From: Bacilli bacterium
GTDB taxonomy: Bacteria; Bacillota_I; Bacilli_A; RF39; UBA660
Direction: 5' to 3'
Length of the DNA stretch: 23,545 bases
Assembly: GCA_016302505.1 (NCBI GenBank)
Contig: JAEDNL010000018.1
Coordinates: 1 to 23,545 of the forward strand
The stretch's first letter is position 1. Each line of letters opens with the position of its first letter. The notes beneath the pieces are model-generated. The model did no database searches, was not told the DNA's origin, and saw only the letters and a program-made list of their open reading frames with translations. Shown piece by piece: positions 22,272-23,545 of the stretch. The translations under genes and the position numbers were made by a program.

Positions 22272-22352
22272 GGAGAACAAACATTTTATATCTCTGAAAG
22301 GAATGAATAATGTCTATAAGAAAATAATATTTTTAGTTTTTGCTTGTTCTCC
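22272..22352 (-). promoter_or_regulatory. Structured 5' leader (12-bp long-range helix)
   Basis: In the 192-nt gap before the chaperone-like genes, GGAGAACAAGCA (22341-22352) pairs with TGTTTGTTCTCC (22272-22283), 12 bp with one G-U, closing a ~57-nt AU-rich loop. It begins about 20 nt after the predicted transcription start. There is no U-run after it, so it is not a terminator. It could stabilise the mRNA or regulate the operon. The rest of the gap, 22189-22271, shows only the GGAGG site. Confidence 0.55.
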
Positions 22353-22368
22353 TACTTTTTCACTTCCT

Positions 22369-22397
22369 ATTATAGCACAATTATTTATTTATTGCAA
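22369..22397 (-). promoter_or_regulatory. Sigma-A promoter (TTGCAA-17-TGCTATAAT)
   Basis: TTGCAA (22392-22397), 17-nt spacer and TATAAT (22369-22374) preceded by TG. It overlaps the end of the zinc-ribbon gene. Sequence around it resembles the promoter at 16448-16476 over more than the hexamers (AATAAATAATT.TGCTATAAT), suggesting shared regulation or common descent. It would drive the chaperone-to-terminase genes. Confidence 0.75.
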
Positions 22398-22572
22398 CTA
22401 GTTTATCACATCTAATACAATATACTTCATTTTTACTATTAATCATAAATAAACTTTTTTTATGACATTTAGGGCATATATCTTTAGGCTTTCTTTTATA
22501 TATTTTATGTATTTCTTTTAATTTTTCTTTTTCTCTTTCTCTTAATATTTTTTTTTCACTATTTTGGCTCAT
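22381..22572 (-). CDS. Small zinc-ribbon protein
   Basis: 63 residues. A very basic, charged N-terminal helix (KKILREREKEKLKEIHKIYKRK) precedes a zinc ribbon CPKC (33-36) and CIRC (52-55). It may bind nucleic acid. The start at 22572 lies inside the 33-residue membrane peptide gene (14-nt overlap), with GGAGG as ribosome site. The function is unknown. Confidence 0.68.
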   Translation of the reverse strand: MSQNSEKKILREREKEKLKEIHKIYKRKPKDICPKCHKKSLFMINSKNEVYCIRCDKLVAINK

Positions 22573-22660
22573 TTTTATTCCTCCAATCTAATATAATTCC
22601 AATTATTGCTGTTATAAGTAAAATATCTAGTACAATAAATGGCAAATATAATATAAACAT
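22559..22660 (-). CDS. 33-residue membrane micropeptide
   Basis: The ATG at 22660 with TTAGGAGGAAGT upstream opens a frame encoding MFILYLPFIVLDILLITA then IIGIILDWRNKNEPK. Residues 2-25 form one membrane helix with a charged cytoplasmic tail. It overlaps the zinc-ribbon start by 14 nt, a coupled layout. Role unknown; possibilities include a superinfection or membrane-stress peptide. Confidence 0.6.
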   Translation of the reverse strand: MFILYLPFIVLDILLITAIIGIILDWRNKNEPK

Positions 22661-22694
22661 ACTTCCTCCTAACTAACCATAGCCCCCGAAGTAT

Positions 22695-23006
22695 TTAATT
22701 TTCTTTATTTATCCTTTCTAACTGTCTATCAATTTTTCTTTGCATAATGTTGGAGATATCATTATTATCTATTTTGTAATATTCTATAAATTGATGTATC
22801 ATTACCATACAATCTGCTATTTCTTCTGCTATATGTTCTTTTTCTTTTTCAATATGATATTCTTTGCAACCAATGACTTCACAAGCATCATATTGATATT
22901 CATAATTTCTTATTGCTTCTATTAATTCATAAGATTCTTCATTAAATTGCTTTAATTGTGGAAGTACACCATAAAACGATATAATTTTAAGTAAGTCATC
23001 TTTCAT
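22695..23006 (-). CDS. MazG-like nucleotide pyrophosphohydrolase
   Basis: 103 residues, all helical. It has the MazG/dUTPase-like metal motif EExxE (E23, E24, E27 in FNEESYELIEA) and EExxD (E61, E62, D65 in IAEEIADCMVM). Such enzymes hydrolyse NTPs or dNTPs to NMP and pyrophosphate. Phages use them to modify host nucleotide or alarmone pools or clean up modified nucleotides. The insert between the two helices (about 36-56) is Glu/Cys-rich. ATG at 23006 follows AGGAG. Substrate unknown. Confidence 0.8.
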   Translation of the reverse strand: MKDDLLKIISFYGVLPQLKQFNEESYELIEAIRNYEYQYDACEVIGCKEYHIEKEKEHIAEEIADCMVMIHQFIEYYKIDNNDISNIMQRKIDRQLERINKEN

Positions 23007-23019
23007 TATTTATCATCTC

Positions 23020-23139
23020 CTAACTAAATATATATTTTAAAAGTGCTATTACTTCTAATACAACAAATCCTATACTTATTAATAAAATTGGAATAGATAT
23101 TATAATTTCCCAAAATAATTTGTTTTTAAATATTTTCAT
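23020..23139 (-). CDS. 39-residue membrane micropeptide
   Basis: ATG at 23139 after TAGGAGTATCAA encodes MKIFKNKLFWEIIISIPI then LLISIGFVVLEVIALLKYIFS. One membrane helix (about 9-35) with a basic N-terminus. It overlaps the end of the upstream coiled-coil gene by 14 nt and ends 14 nt before the MazG-like gene. No family recognised. Confidence 0.55.
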   Translation of the reverse strand: MKIFKNKLFWEIIISIPILLISIGFVVLEVIALLKYIFS

Positions 23140-23497
23140 TTGATACTCCTATTATTTCTTGATATTTTGCTAATATTTCTTTTAGTAATTCTATCTCACT
23201 TTCTTCTATTAAATCAGGTTTATTACTTAATAACTCAATATATGAAGTAAGATACTCTATAAACTCTTTTTGTTGATTTAATTTATTATCAATAGATTTT
23301 TGCCTCATATCTAATTCATTTTTAGTAAAGAATAATTTTCTATCGTATTCTTCAAGTTGTTTCTTTAATTCTTGATTTTCTTTTTTTAATAGTTCATAAG
23401 TAGATAAATGAGTTTTACTATATTTTCTTTGATATTCTTTATATTTTTCTTTATGTTCTAAACGATATTTTTTTAAATATTCTTTTCTATCACTCAT
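23126..23497 (-). CDS. Coiled-coil protein, unknown
   Basis: 123 residues. The N-terminus is very Lys/Tyr/Arg-rich (EYLKKYRLEHKEKYKEYQRKY), a pattern seen in DNA-binding homing-type modules. The middle (about 34-85) is a coiled coil (LKKENQELKKQLEEYDRKL), and the C-terminus is an acidic helix. ATG at 23497 follows AAAGGAGGTGG. The function is not known; DNA binding by the N-terminus is a guess from composition. Confidence 0.62.
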   Translation of the reverse strand: MSDRKEYLKKYRLEHKEKYKEYQRKYSKTHLSTYELLKKENQELKKQLEEYDRKLFFTKNELDMRQKSIDNKLNQQKEFIEYLTSYIELLSNKPDLIEESEIELLKEILAKYQEIIGVSNENI

Positions 23498-23545
23498 TTA
23501 TTCCACCTCCTTTAATAAAAATATTAAATCATCCAATATATAATT

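Overview
The window is a 23.5-kb piece of a tailed-phage or prophage genome (siphovirus type). Every gene I can support is on the minus strand, so transcription runs from position 23545 towards 1. Base composition is very AT-rich, and Shine-Dalgarno sites are strong (AGGAGG or AAAGGAG). The HK97-type head, long-tail and amidase/holin modules, together with DUF285 repeats in a tail protein, suggest a low-GC Bacillota or Mollicutes-related host, possibly gut-associated. No integrase, repressor, replication gene, tRNA, CRISPR array or DGR is visible, and the endolysin runs off the left edge.

Layout in transcription order. (1) 23497-22381: small early-type genes (coiled-coil protein, two single-membrane-segment micropeptides, MazG-like pyrophosphohydrolase, zinc ribbon). 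(2) 22397-20530: a promoter and structured leader, then two genes resembling a tail-assembly chaperone pair, an unknown gene and a Dps-like ferritin. (3) 20294-16460: packaging region with small terminase, a free-standing HNH endonuclease with its own promoter and folded leader, a DUF1064 nuclease-like protein, a ~250-nt noncoding region predicted to fold into a pseudoknotted RNA, two small genes and the large terminase. (4) 16476-16370: a perfect consensus promoter followed about 70 nt later by a terminator-like hairpin. (5) 16339-9815: portal, minor capsid protein, scaffold, major capsid protein with a C-terminal Ig-like domain, connector and tail-completion proteins, and major tail protein. 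(6) 9755-7747: tape measure protein interrupted by a 314-nt group I intron. (7) 7745-1029: baseplate hub, large baseplate protein, tail fibre, accessory proteins and a DUF285 repeat protein. (8) 1017-1: lysis genes (holin, amidase endolysin).

The structural genes form one tightly packed cassette with frequent 1-4-nt overlaps. What sets this window apart is its RNA content: a clear td-like group I intron in the tape measure gene, and at least four further intergenic segments with long complementary helices. One of these is a pseudoknotted RNA at 18.6 kb, one is a possible translational switch ahead of the HNH gene, one is a short structured insertion with a direct repeat at the end of the Dps-like gene, and one is a promoter-terminator unit between the terminase and portal modules. 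All structural RNA claims come from reading complementarity by eye, and no folding program or database was run.
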